NCBI GenBank assembly: GCA_035489435.1 | Contig: DATHKG010000104.1 | DNA length: 64,000 nt | Source: DATHKG01 sp035489435 | GTDB taxonomy: Bacteria; Bacteroidota; Bacteroidia; Chitinophagales; Chitinophagaceae | Reading direction: 5' to 3' (one strand) | Shown: positions 55,887 through 64,000 of the stretch, one piece after another | Layout: each line of letters opens with the position of its first letter | How positions within the stretch are numbered: position 1 is the stretch's first letter | Made by a program: the position numbers and the translations under genes | Notes under the pieces: generated by a model | What the model saw: only the letters and a program-made list of their open reading frames with translations | Told to the model about the DNA's origin: nothing | Databases searched by the model: none

Positions 55887-55936
55887 GCGGTGGGCAAGAT
55901 AAACAATCTGTGTTTTTATTAATTGAAACCTGGAAC

Positions 55937-56992
55937 TTATGCAAGGACCATTTCTTTACTTCCGGCGATAGATTTTTTCATCCACCCTGCGATTGTCTGG
56001 ATGAGTAGTGGATGTGTATTAAGACATGGAATCAGCTGAAAACTTTCTCCTCCCGCATGAAGAAATATTTCTTTGCCCTCGAAAGCCATTTCTTCCAGTG
56101 TTTCAAGACAGTCACTTACAAAGGAAGGACAGACCACTAAAAGTTTTTTTACTCCGGTTGCAGGTAATTCAGCGAGACGGAGCGCGGTATAGGGCTTGAG
56201 CCATTCCTCCCTTCCCAACCGGGACTGAAAAGATATTCCATATTTATCTTCAGGTATTCCAAGCTCTTTAACAATTAGCCTGGTAGTTTCAAAACACTGG
56301 TGCCTGTAACACTGTTTGTGCGCCGGCGAAGCCACTTCACAGCAATTTGGGGTCTTGAGACAATGTGACCCCGTAATATCACCTTTTGTAATATGACGCC
56401 GGGGTATACTATGATAACTAAAGAGGATCTGGTCATATTCGTTTTCAAGAAAAGGCCGGATATTTTCTGCCATTGCATTTATATAATCAGCGTCGTTGTA
56501 AAATGGCTTTATGAAAGTTAGTTTGAATGGATATTTGTTTTTTTGATGTACTTCCTTTGCATATTCCACGGCTGTTTCGTAGGATGACATGGCGTAATGG
56601 GGATAGAGGGGCAAAGCAATAACCTCATCAAGCCCAGGATTATGTTTCATCAGGTTCTCAAATGCCGTGGCAGGATGGGGCTTTCCGTAGCGCATCGATA
56701 ATTCAACGGGTTCTTCAACTACAAGCTGAAGGGCATCCCTCAGTTGTTGTGATAAAACTATCAGCGGTGAACCCTCAGGGAGCCAGACCGACTTATACGC
56801 TTCAGCAGATTTCGGCGCCCTCTTCGGAGTAATGATCCATTCTATTAATATTTTTCTGAATATCCAGGGATAGTCAATAACCCTTGGGTCCATCAAAAAT
56901 TCATTTAAATAATCCTGTACATCTTTTACCTCCGTGGATTCTGGCGATCCGAGGTTCATCAGCATAATACCCCTTCTGGTCATCATTTTCAA
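55937..56992 (-). CDS. hemH: Ferrochelatase
   Basis: A 351-residue enzyme that inserts ferrous iron into protoporphyrin IX. The catalytic His194 is in FSYHSIPRRH, and the conserved acidic region is FVSDCLETLEEMAFEG. Between them are five cysteines in 23 residues (211, 217, 218, 228, 233), a pattern that in some bacterial ferrochelatases holds a [2Fe-2S] cluster; whether this one does is inference. It is transcribed away from hemA, with 151 bp between the two likely start codons. Confidence 0.95.
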   Translation of the reverse strand: MKMMTRRGIMLMNLGSPESTEVKDVQDYLNEFLMDPRVIDYPWIFRKILIEWIITPKRAPKSAEAYKSVWLPEGSPLIVLSQQLRDALQLVVEEPVELSMRYGKPHPATAFENLMKHNPGLDEVIALPLYPHYAMSSYETAVEYAKEVHQKNKYPFKLTFIKPFYNDADYINAMAENIRPFLENEYDQILFSYHSIPRRHITKGDITGSHCLKTPNCCEVASPAHKQCYRHQCFETTRLIVKELGIPEDKYGISFQSRLGREEWLKPYTALRLAELPATGVKKLLVVCPSFVSDCLETLEEMAFEGKEIFLHAGGESFQLIPCLNTHPLLIQTIAGWMKKSIAGSKEMVLA

Positions 56993-57143
56993 TTATTGCG
57001 CGAAATTACATTTGCGCTTGAATAAACGCCTGTGCTTTCTTTTTGTTTGCCTCAGCGGGTAATAATATGACATTACAATGACTTGGAAAATGCAGATTCA
57101 GCTGGCCAGGGAGTATTTTTGCAATCTGAACAGCAGTACTTTG

Positions 57144-58388
57144 ATGAACGGAAATACGACCAGAGAGATTTTTAAGTTTCATGTAGCGGGAATTAACTAT
57201 AAAAAGACTGATGCTTCCATCAGGGGCCAGTTTGCTATTGGCAAAGAACAATATGCTTCTATCCTGGATCTTGCTCCTTTTTATGGAATAAATGAATTAT
57301 TTATCCTGTCTACCTGCAACAGAACTGAAATTTATGGGTTCGGAGAAACCGCCCGGGAACTTATACAGCTACTTTGCTCCCAGACTGTAGGCGACATTGA
57401 TACATTTAGTTCTCTTGCCTATATTAAAACCGGAACTGAAGCTATTCAGCATCTTTTTGAAGTCAGCGCGGGGCTTGATTCACAGATTCTTGGTGATTAT
57501 GAAGTAGTCGGCCAGATTAAGCAGGCGGTAAAATTTGCCCGCGAGCACCAGTTTGTCGGTAATTTCCTGGACCGCGTTGTAAATACCGTTTTACAATCTT
57601 CCAAAACTATAAAGAATCAAACGCAGCTCAGTAGCGGTACCGTTTCGGTTTCTTTCGCAGCCGTTCAGTATATCAGGGACAATGTTAAGGATATCGCCAG
57701 TCAGAATATCCTGCTGATCGGAACCGGTAAAATCGGGCGTAACACCTGCAAAAACATAATTGATTATCTTAATACTACAAATATTACCCTTGTAAACAGG
57801 ACAGATGCCACGGCCTCGGACCTGGCAATTGACCTTGGGCTCAAATCGGGTAAACTCGCCGATCTGCCGGTGTTGGTAAAAGAAGCCACAATCATTCTTG
57901 TGGCGACCAATTCTCAAACTCCTACTTTGCTTTATTCTCACCTCGCAGCAACAGGTTCCAAACTGATCATTGATCTTTCTATTCCTTATAATGTTGAAAC
58001 AACTGTCTCTCAGCTTCCAGGTATAACCCTTATCAATGTGGATGAACTGTCACGTTTAAAAGATGAAACGCTGATGAAGAGGAAAGCTGAGATGCCCAAG
58101 GCAAGGGCAATCATTGATAAACATATCGGTGAATTTCTTGAATGGTACCAGATGCGTCGCCGGGTGCCCATGCTTCGAGCTGTAAAACTAAGGCTTGAAA
58201 CACTTCCTTCCTGCAGACTATATACAACCTATTCTTCGCTTCATAGCTTAACTTCGCCCATTATTCATTCTGACGAAAAAATTCAGCAGGTAATAAACAC
58301 CATGGCACTCAAGATGCGTAGCCAGGATCTTCATGGCTGCCAGTACATTGAAGCTGTGCACGATTTTATTTCGCGCGCCAAAAATTAA
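57144..58388 (+). CDS. hemA: Glutamyl-tRNA reductase
   Basis: The first committed enzyme of C5 tetrapyrrole synthesis, reducing glutamyl-tRNA to glutamate-1-semialdehyde. I start it at the ATG at 57144 (414 residues); an ATG at 57078 would add 22 residues not typical of the family. Catalytic Cys58 is in ILSTCNRTE. Further motifs are FHVAGINYKKTDASIRG, GLDSQILGDYEVVGQIKQA, the NADPH fold NILLIGTGKIGRNTCKNI and a dimerisation helix with EFLEWYQMRRRVP. It is followed four bases later by hemC. Confidence 0.96.
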   Translation: MNGNTTREIFKFHVAGINYKKTDASIRGQFAIGKEQYASILDLAPFYGINELFILSTCNRTEIYGFGETARELIQLLCSQTVGDIDTFSSLAYIKTGTEAIQHLFEVSAGLDSQILGDYEVVGQIKQAVKFAREHQFVGNFLDRVVNTVLQSSKTIKNQTQLSSGTVSVSFAAVQYIRDNVKDIASQNILLIGTGKIGRNTCKNIIDYLNTTNITLVNRTDATASDLAIDLGLKSGKLADLPVLVKEATIILVATNSQTPTLLYSHLAATGSKLIIDLSIPYNVETTVSQLPGITLINVDELSRLKDETLMKRKAEMPKARAIIDKHIGEFLEWYQMRRRVPMLRAVKLRLETLPSCRLYTTYSSLHSLTSPIIHSDEKIQQVINTMALKMRSQDLHGCQYIEAVHDFISRAKN

Positions 58389-58392
58389 GGTA

Positions 58393-59322
58393 ATGAACAG
58401 ATCCATCAGAATCGGCACCAGGCAAAGCGAATTAGCTACCTGGCAGGCTAATCAGGTTGCTGCCTTACTTGCGGAAAATGGTTATCAATCAGAACTGGTT
58501 TTCGTAAAAAGTGAAGGTGATATTGACTTGCAGACTCCATTGTACGAAATGGGTGTCCAGGGAATTTTTACAAGAACGCTTGATATCGCATTATTAAATA
58601 ACAGGATTGATATCGCGGTCCATTCAATGAAGGATGTTCCGACTCAATTGCCAACAGGCATTCAGCAGGCAGCTGTACTTCAGAGGGCTTCATGGAAAGA
58701 TCTGCTTGTAGTCAGGGATGATTCTTCGTTTATGGATGACCGTTATTCAACAGCGGTGATTGCGACAAGTAGTATCCGGCGCCGCGCGCAGTGGTTGAAT
58801 TATTATCCTAACCATACCCTCGTTAACCTCAGGGGCAACATAAATACCCGGCTCGCCAAAGTGAAAGAAAGCGAATGGAACGGAGCGATATTCGCTGCAG
58901 CCGGGGTTGACAGGATAAATATCCGGCCTGAAAATTCAATTGAACTTGACTGGATGTTACCCGCACCCGCACAAGGCGCAATAATGGTTGTATGCCGGCC
59001 GGATGACGAGTATGTGAGTTCGGCCTGTGCATTATTTAATGATCCCGAAACAGCTATCTGCACAAAGATTGAAAGAGATTTTCTTCGGCAGCTGATGGGT
59101 GGTTGTTCAACTCCCATCGCCGGTCTCTGTGAAATAGTTGAAGGTGAGGCAAAGTTCAGAGGCAATATTTTATCTGTGGATGGTTTGAATAAGGTGAGCA
59201 TCGAAAAATCAATGGCGGCTACAAAAGCTTCCGGTCTTGGTGTGGAAGCTGGTATAGAAATTCTCGCCAATGGCGGCAAGGAAATTATTACAAAACTGAT
59301 GGCCTCAAATAACCTGGCCTGA
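58393..59322 (+). CDS. hemC: Porphobilinogen deaminase (hydroxymethylbilane synthase)
   Basis: A protein of 309 residues from the ATG at 58393; an upstream ATG overlapping hemA is not likely. It joins four porphobilinogens to hydroxymethylbilane. The N-terminus IRIGTRQSELATWQ, catalytic Asp81 (HSMKDVPTQLP), IATSSIRRRAQ and the dipyrromethane-anchoring Cys238 (MGGCSTPIAG) are all present. The next gene is hemE, so hemD (uroporphyrinogen III synthase), often placed here, is absent. Confidence 0.96.
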   Translation: MNRSIRIGTRQSELATWQANQVAALLAENGYQSELVFVKSEGDIDLQTPLYEMGVQGIFTRTLDIALLNNRIDIAVHSMKDVPTQLPTGIQQAAVLQRASWKDLLVVRDDSSFMDDRYSTAVIATSSIRRRAQWLNYYPNHTLVNLRGNINTRLAKVKESEWNGAIFAAAGVDRINIRPENSIELDWMLPAPAQGAIMVVCRPDDEYVSSACALFNDPETAICTKIERDFLRQLMGGCSTPIAGLCEIVEGEAKFRGNILSVDGLNKVSIEKSMAATKASGLGVEAGIEILANGGKEIITKLMASNNLA

Positions 59323-59375
59323 TGTACATCATAGATCTAATAGATCTATTTGATTTAGTATAAGACAAATAAGAA

Positions 59376-60416
59376 ATGGAAATGATCAAAAATGATTTGG
59401 TTCTGAAAGTACTTCGTGGCGAACAGGTTGATAGAACACCGGTATGGATGATGCGGCAGGCAGGAAGATATCTTCCCGATTATATCAGGCTCAGGGATAA
59501 ATATTCTTTTTTTGAAAGGTGCCAACGTCCGGAACTTGCTACAGAAATAACATTGCAGCCAATTGACCAGGTAGGCGTAGATGCAGCAATTATATTCTCC
59601 GACATTTTAGTTGTACCACAGGCAATGGGCCTCGAGGTGCAAATGGTAGAGGGCAAGGGCCCATATTTACCCCAGACAATAAAAACACAAAAGGATCTTG
59701 AAAAACTCGTAATTCCCGATGTGTATGAAAGACTGGCATATGTATTTGATGCACTTGCCATGACTAAAAAAGCGCTTGATGGACGAGTGCCTCTTATTGG
59801 TTTTGCAGGTTCACCCTGGACGCTTCTTTGTTATATGGTAGAAGGAAAAGGTTCAAAAACCTTCGACCATGCCAAAGCTTTTTGTTATACCCAACCCGAC
59901 CTCGCCCATGCTTTGCTTGATATGATCACCCAAACCACCATTGCCTATCTTCATGGACAGGTGAAAGCCGGCGCTGATATCCTTCAATTGTTCGATAGCT
60001 GGGGCGGCTTACTTGGTCCTGCGGACTTTGAAAATTTTTCACTCAGGTATATGCGTAAGATTGTTGAGGCGTTCAAAGAGAAAGTTCCATTCATACTGTT
60101 TGCAAAAGGTGCCTGGCATTCACTAAAGGAAATGGCTGATACGGGGGCAAATGGTCTTGGAATAGATTGGTGTATTAAACCTGCAATTGCCCGGAGCTTT
60201 GCCGGAAATAACGTTGTTTTGCAAGGTAATTTTGATCCTGCAAAACTATTGTCGCCAATACCGGTGATAGAACAGGAAGTAAAAAACATGCTTGCCTCTT
60301 TTGGAAAAGGAAAACATATTGCCAATCTTGGTCATGGCATATTACCAAATGTGCCTGTGGATCACGCCAAAGCATTTGTTGATACCGTAAAGAATTACCA
60401 GTGGGCGGTATCGTGA
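59376..60416 (+). CDS. hemE: Uroporphyrinogen decarboxylase
   Basis: A 346-residue cytoplasmic enzyme removing four carboxyl groups from uroporphyrinogen III to give coproporphyrinogen III. The signature RTPVWMMRQAGRYLPDY near the start, FSDILVVPQAMGLEV, GFAGSPWTLLCYMVEG and NLGHGILPNVPVDHAKAFVD are intact. Start ATG at 59376 or 59382. It lies 53 bp after hemC and 33 bp before hemF. Confidence 0.97.
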   Translation: MEMIKNDLVLKVLRGEQVDRTPVWMMRQAGRYLPDYIRLRDKYSFFERCQRPELATEITLQPIDQVGVDAAIIFSDILVVPQAMGLEVQMVEGKGPYLPQTIKTQKDLEKLVIPDVYERLAYVFDALAMTKKALDGRVPLIGFAGSPWTLLCYMVEGKGSKTFDHAKAFCYTQPDLAHALLDMITQTTIAYLHGQVKAGADILQLFDSWGGLLGPADFENFSLRYMRKIVEAFKEKVPFILFAKGAWHSLKEMADTGANGLGIDWCIKPAIARSFAGNNVVLQGNFDPAKLLSPIPVIEQEVKNMLASFGKGKHIANLGHGILPNVPVDHAKAFVDTVKNYQWAVS

Positions 60417-60449
60417 TTCAGAAATAATCTGCCGCTGATTTATATCTAA

Positions 60450-61391
60450 ATGTCTTTTATGAATACCATCCAGATTGTTGACCATTCCTTAAGAGATGCC
60501 TGGGTTGAAAATATTCATGATCTGCAGGATCTGATTTGTTCACAGCTTGAACTGGCAGATGGAAAGGAAAGATTTATAGAAGATGCATGGTCACGCGCAG
60601 AAGGTGGTTCGGGAAAAACAAGGGTGATTGCGAATGGGAACATATTTGAAAAAGGCGGTGTTAACACTTCTGTAGTTTACGGTGATGTTACTCCTGCCAT
60701 GCGCAGTCAATTAAAGATTGAAGGTGATAAATGGTTCGCCTGTGGCATCAGCATCGTTATACATCCTTTCAATCCTTTTGTTCCGACCATACACTGCAAT
60801 TACCGGATGTTCGAGTTGTACAACAACGAAGGCATACTAACCGACAGATGGTTTGGTGGAGGAGCAGATCTGACTCCATATTATCTTATTGATGAAGATG
60901 CAATTCATTTCCATCAAACACATAAAAATACCTGCGACCGTTTTGATTCTACATTTTATCCAAAGTTCAAAAAAGAGTGTGATAACTATTTTGTGAACTG
61001 GCACCGTGACGGCGAACGACGGGGTATTGGGGGCATCTTCTACGATTATCAGCGTGGTGGGGAGATGGATGTAAACTTATGGGTAGATTTCGGAAAAGCC
61101 TGCGCCGAGAACTTTTTAACTGCCTACATTCCGATTGTTCAGAAAAGAAAAAACACTCCTTTTACCCAGGAAAATAAAAAATGGCAGGAAATCAGGAGGG
61201 GAAGATATGTTGAATTTAATCTAGTTCATGATCGTGGAACTTTGTTCGGCCTTAAAACCAATGGCAGAATTGAAAGCATTTTAATGAGCCTGCCTCCTAC
61301 CGTGAGATTTGAATATAATTATCATCCACAACCCGGTAGCCCTGAAGACAAACTCGTCCAGGTTTGTTTGCAACCAAGGGACTGGATCTAA
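60450..61391 (+). CDS. hemF: Oxygen-dependent coproporphyrinogen III oxidase
   Basis: A 313-residue enzyme converting coproporphyrinogen III to protoporphyrinogen IX with molecular oxygen. The HemF signature runs through FIEDAWSRAEGGSGKTRV, STxIHPxNPxxPTxHxNYR-like FNPFVPTIHCNYRMFE, WFGGGADLTPYYL, FHQTHKNTCDRF and FNLVHDRGTLFGLKTNGRIE. Its presence suggests an aerobic lifestyle; the radical-SAM HemN is not in the window. It precedes hemB by 11 bp. Confidence 0.97.
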   Translation: MSFMNTIQIVDHSLRDAWVENIHDLQDLICSQLELADGKERFIEDAWSRAEGGSGKTRVIANGNIFEKGGVNTSVVYGDVTPAMRSQLKIEGDKWFACGISIVIHPFNPFVPTIHCNYRMFELYNNEGILTDRWFGGGADLTPYYLIDEDAIHFHQTHKNTCDRFDSTFYPKFKKECDNYFVNWHRDGERRGIGGIFYDYQRGGEMDVNLWVDFGKACAENFLTAYIPIVQKRKNTPFTQENKKWQEIRRGRYVEFNLVHDRGTLFGLKTNGRIESILMSLPPTVRFEYNYHPQPGSPEDKLVQVCLQPRDWI

Positions 61392-61402
61392 ATACATTAA
61401 TA

Positions 61403-62386
61403 ATGCAATTGATAAGAAGAAACAGGATACTGCGCCAATCACCTGCAATCAGGTCAATGGTGGCAGAAACCATTTTACGTCCTTCAGATTTTATAGCTCC
61501 ATTGTTTATTGATGAAGGTAACTCGACCAGGGTTGAAATCAATTCAATGCCCGGGTATTACAGGATGTCACTTGACCTGATCATACTGGAAGTAAAGGAA
61601 CTGTTTGACCTTGGTATCCGGAGCGTGTTGCTTTTCATAAAATGTGAAGACGCTTTGAAAGATAACACCGGGCAGGAAGCATGGAACGAAAACGGACTGA
61701 TGCAGCGCAGTATAAAAGCGATCAAAGACGCTGTCCCGGAAATGATAGTAATGACCGACGTGGCACTTGACCCATACTCCTCCTATGGCCATGATGGTAT
61801 AGTTGAGAACGGCGAAATTGTAAATGATGCCACCGTTGAGGCACTGGTAAAAATGAGTTTGAGCCATGCCGAAGCAGGGGCTGATTTTATGGCGCCGAGC
61901 GATATGATGGATGGCCGTATTATGGCAATACGCCAGGGATTGGAAGAAAGTGGTTTCACCAAAACAGGAATCATGGCATATAGTGCGAAATACGCTTCCT
62001 GTTTTTATGGGCCTTTCCGTGATGCCCTTGATAGTGCCCCGGGCTTTGGTGACAAAAAAACCTACCAGATGGATACTGCCAATCGCCGCGAAGCTATAAA
62101 GGAAACATTAATGGATGTGGAAGAGGGTGCTGATATTGTGATGATAAAACCAGCACTTGCTTATCTCGATATCATCCGTGAAATTAAGGACGCAGTAGAA
62201 GTTCCGGTGAGTGCTTACCAGGTGAGTGGTGAATATGCAATGATAAAAGCCGCTTCACAACTGGGATGGTTAAACGAAGAAAAGGCAATTCTCGAAACCC
62301 TTACATCCATTAAACGTGCGGGAGCAGATCTGATTGCTACTTATTTTGCCCGTGACGCAGTTAAACTTTTATCGCGATCTTTTTGA
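61403..62386 (+). CDS. hemB: Porphobilinogen synthase (delta-aminolevulinate dehydratase)
   Basis: A protein of 327 residues from the ATG at 61403. Schiff-base lysines are Lys196 (MAYSAKYASCFYGPFRDA) and Lys249 (IVMIKPALAYLD). Where zinc enzymes have three cysteines, this protein has Ala121, Asp123 and Asp131 (VALDPYSSYGHDG), the pattern of magnesium-type enzymes such as that of Pseudomonas. It condenses two aminolevulinates to porphobilinogen. Cotranscribed with hemF and hemL (25 bp to the hemL ATG). Confidence 0.97.
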   Translation: MQLIRRNRILRQSPAIRSMVAETILRPSDFIAPLFIDEGNSTRVEINSMPGYYRMSLDLIILEVKELFDLGIRSVLLFIKCEDALKDNTGQEAWNENGLMQRSIKAIKDAVPEMIVMTDVALDPYSSYGHDGIVENGEIVNDATVEALVKMSLSHAEAGADFMAPSDMMDGRIMAIRQGLEESGFTKTGIMAYSAKYASCFYGPFRDALDSAPGFGDKKTYQMDTANRREAIKETLMDVEEGADIVMIKPALAYLDIIREIKDAVEVPVSAYQVSGEYAMIKAASQLGWLNEEKAILETLTSIKRAGADLIATYFARDAVKLLSRSF

Positions 62387-62411
62387 TTTCGGTTTGCCTT
62401 TAAACTATATT

Positions 62412-63701
62412 ATGAATACTACGAAGAGTAACACATTATTTGAACGCGCAAAACAGTCGATCCCCGGTGGAGTTAACTCTCCTGTGCGTGCATTTAAAAG
62501 TGTTGGTGGTAACCCGATATTTATTGAAAGAGCTAAAGGTGCCTATTTGTTTGATGCAGATGGCAACCAATATATAGATTACATCGCGAGCTGGGGTCCA
62601 ATGATACTGGGTCATGCCTATGAACCCGTTGTTAAAGCAATAGCAGAAAAAGCAACTTTGTCTACCTCTTTTGGTGCACCCACCTCACTCGAAGTGGAAA
62701 TGGCCGAGCTGATCAAATCTATGGCACCAAATGTTGACCTTATCAGGATGGTGAATAGTGGGACCGAAGCGTGCATGAGTGCCATTCGCCTGGCCAGGGG
62801 TTATACGGGTCGCAATAAATTCATCAAATTTGAAGGTTGTTATCATGGACATGCTGATCCTTTCCTGGTAAAAGCAGGCAGTGGTCTCGCAACATTTAAT
62901 ATACAGACTGTTCCCGGTGTAACAGCAGGTGTTTCAAATGACACGCTCACCTGTGCCTATAATGATATAGAAGCTGTCGAGAAACTCATAGCTGAAAATC
63001 CCGGAGCGGTCGCGGCTATCATCATAGAACCCGTAGCCGGAAACATGGGTTGTATACTTCCTGAAAATGGCTTTTTGCAATCACTACGAAGCATCTGCGA
63101 CCGGGAAAGTATCGTTTTTATCTTTGACGAAGTGATGACAGGTTTTCGATTATCTGCCGGCGGTGCCCAGCAAAGCCTGCATGTTGATGCTGACCTGGTT
63201 ACCTATGGTAAAGTGATTGGTGGCGGTTTGCCGGTCGGTGCCTTTGGTGGAAAAAAAGAAATCATGCAAAAGATTTCCCCTTTAGGAAATGTATACCAGG
63301 CAGGAACACTCAGTGGTAATCCTCTAGCCATGATAGCCGGGTTTACAATGCTGAACGAACTAAATGCAAAACCCGAAATATATCAGCAACTGGCAGACAA
63401 AACTGCTTACCTCCATCATGGACTTGACAAAGTTTTCTCGGCTGCGGGCAAGCCTTTTGTGATTAACAGTCTCGGTTCCATGATAAGCGTTCACTTTAGT
63501 GATGTGCCGGTATCAAATTTCGCAACTGCTGCTGCCGCCAATAATGAAAAATTCAAAAGATATTTTCATTACATGCTGACAAATGGCATTTATTTACCGC
63601 CATCGCCTTTTGAAAGTTGGTTTCTTAACAATGCACTGACTACAGCTGACCTGGACAAAACGATAGATATCACAAAACGTTTTGTGAACGCTGACCGGTA
63701 G
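62412..63701 (+). CDS. hemL: Glutamate-1-semialdehyde 2,1-aminomutase
   Basis: A protein of 429 residues from the ATG at 62412; the frame is open earlier inside hemB but that part is not homologous. It is a PLP fold-type I enzyme converting glutamate-1-semialdehyde to 5-aminolevulinate, the step after HemA. The PLP lysine is Lys267 (VTYGKVIGGGLPVGAFGG). NSGTEACMSAIRLARG, EGCYHGHAD, FDEVMTGFRLS and the N-terminal SIPGGVNSPVRAFKSVGG are diagnostic. It is the last gene of the plus-strand heme run. Confidence 0.97.
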   Translation: MNTTKSNTLFERAKQSIPGGVNSPVRAFKSVGGNPIFIERAKGAYLFDADGNQYIDYIASWGPMILGHAYEPVVKAIAEKATLSTSFGAPTSLEVEMAELIKSMAPNVDLIRMVNSGTEACMSAIRLARGYTGRNKFIKFEGCYHGHADPFLVKAGSGLATFNIQTVPGVTAGVSNDTLTCAYNDIEAVEKLIAENPGAVAAIIIEPVAGNMGCILPENGFLQSLRSICDRESIVFIFDEVMTGFRLSAGGAQQSLHVDADLVTYGKVIGGGLPVGAFGGKKEIMQKISPLGNVYQAGTLSGNPLAMIAGFTMLNELNAKPEIYQQLADKTAYLHHGLDKVFSAAGKPFVINSLGSMISVHFSDVPVSNFATAAAANNEKFKRYFHYMLTNGIYLPPSPFESWFLNNALTTADLDKTIDITKRFVNADR

Positions 63702-63892
63702 GTGGTCCGGCAATATAATTTCATGGGTCTGGACTCAGGGATTCCCGCCTATATGGAAACTCTTAAAATCTGTTTTTGAAAAAATGGACAATCACGCTAA
63801 AAAATGCCGGATTATCCTCATCTTTAAGGATAGTTGGCATTAATATGGCTGCCTGATCCGGACCTAATGCGCAGCCGTAAACAAGCGTATAT

Positions 63893-64000
63893 ATGAATAA
63901 TAAAGAAACTACTACGGCGGGGAATTACATAGTCACTTCAGAAAAGCGACAAAAAGAAACTTCAAACTTCTTTCATGATTTTACAGCGATTTCAAATCAG
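63893..64000 (+). CDS. Start of an unidentified gene, cut by the window end
   Basis: An ATG at 63893 opens a frame of 36 codons that is still open at base 64000. It reads MNNKETTTAGNYIVTSE, then KRQKETSNFFHDFTAISNQ. The composition is polar and soluble, with no signal peptide. I do not recognise a family. The 191-bp gap after hemL and the same direction make a genuine gene likely, but the fragment is short. Confidence 0.4.
   Translation, partial: MNNKETTTAGNYIVTSEKRQKETSNFFHDFTAISNQ

Noticed and set aside
63908..63919. Third copy of the 60-bp araB element
   Set aside because: Only about 11 bases (ACTACGGCGGG) match, the rest of the element is missing, and it lies inside an open frame.
1..64000. 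Mobile elements, prophage, tRNA or rRNA genes
   Set aside because: No transposase, integrase or phage protein appears among the frames, and no tRNA T-arm signature or rRNA segment was noticed by eye. A tRNA and covariance scan would settle this.

Overview
The window comes from a Bacteroidota chromosome, most likely the Chitinophagaceae/Chitinophagales branch and probably an aerobe. The signs are a SusC/SusD pair, type IX secretion components (PorP/SprF proteins, type A and type B C-terminal sorting domains), an ECF sigma/FecR regulatory pair, TamL/TamB, a Nudix-type arabinose regulator, and oxygen-dependent coproporphyrinogen oxidase (HemF) in a C5-type heme cluster. Family placement is inference from gene content. 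I found no rRNA, tRNA, insertion sequence, integrase or CRISPR array; this looks like core chromosome.

Layout. 1-3.3 kb: 3' end of a PorP/SprF gene, a 15-bp minisatellite leading into a peroxiredoxin, a mini-protein that is essentially a sorting domain, and an RlmI-like rRNA methyltransferase. 3.3-13.8 kb (minus): susC and susD, a strong terminator, then two very large FG-GAP/VCBS lipoproteins, one CRTAC1/ASPIC type and one with a CxxCH heme motif. 13.8-20.4 kb: a 0.7-kb intergenic region with a LacI-type palindrome, grpE-dnaJ, and a minus-strand run of O-methyltransferase, LysM glucosaminidase, hpt and vWA protein. 20.4-28 kb: a candidate structured RNA, two LOG proteins around a sodium/solute symporter, a small beta-barrel, recG with no ordinary start codon, a sugar transferase cut short at a 22-bp repeat, and a receiver protein lacking the phosphoacceptor Asp.

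28-33.5 kb: a 1219-residue type IX-exported PKD protein next to a second PorP/SprF. 33.5-39.1 kb (minus): an arabinose locus (HAD phosphatase, araB, araD, araA, Nudix regulator). 39.2-44.4 kb: a CvfB-like S1 protein and an ECF sigma - FecR - STN/surface-repeat protein - DUF2807 lipoprotein cluster in which the usual TonB receptor is replaced. 44.5-55.3 kb: aldo/keto reductase, exported amidohydrolase, tamB-tamL, exported VOC protein. 55.3-63.7 kb: heme synthesis, with hemJ and hemH on minus and hemA-C-E-F-B-L on plus; hemD is missing. The last 108 bases open a further reading frame.

The most unusual recurrent signal is a set of locus-specific degenerate minisatellites (periods 13, 15, 22 and 60 bp) sitting at gene ends. 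One 15-bp array lies in frame inside a protein, and a 22-bp array coincides with a gene truncation.
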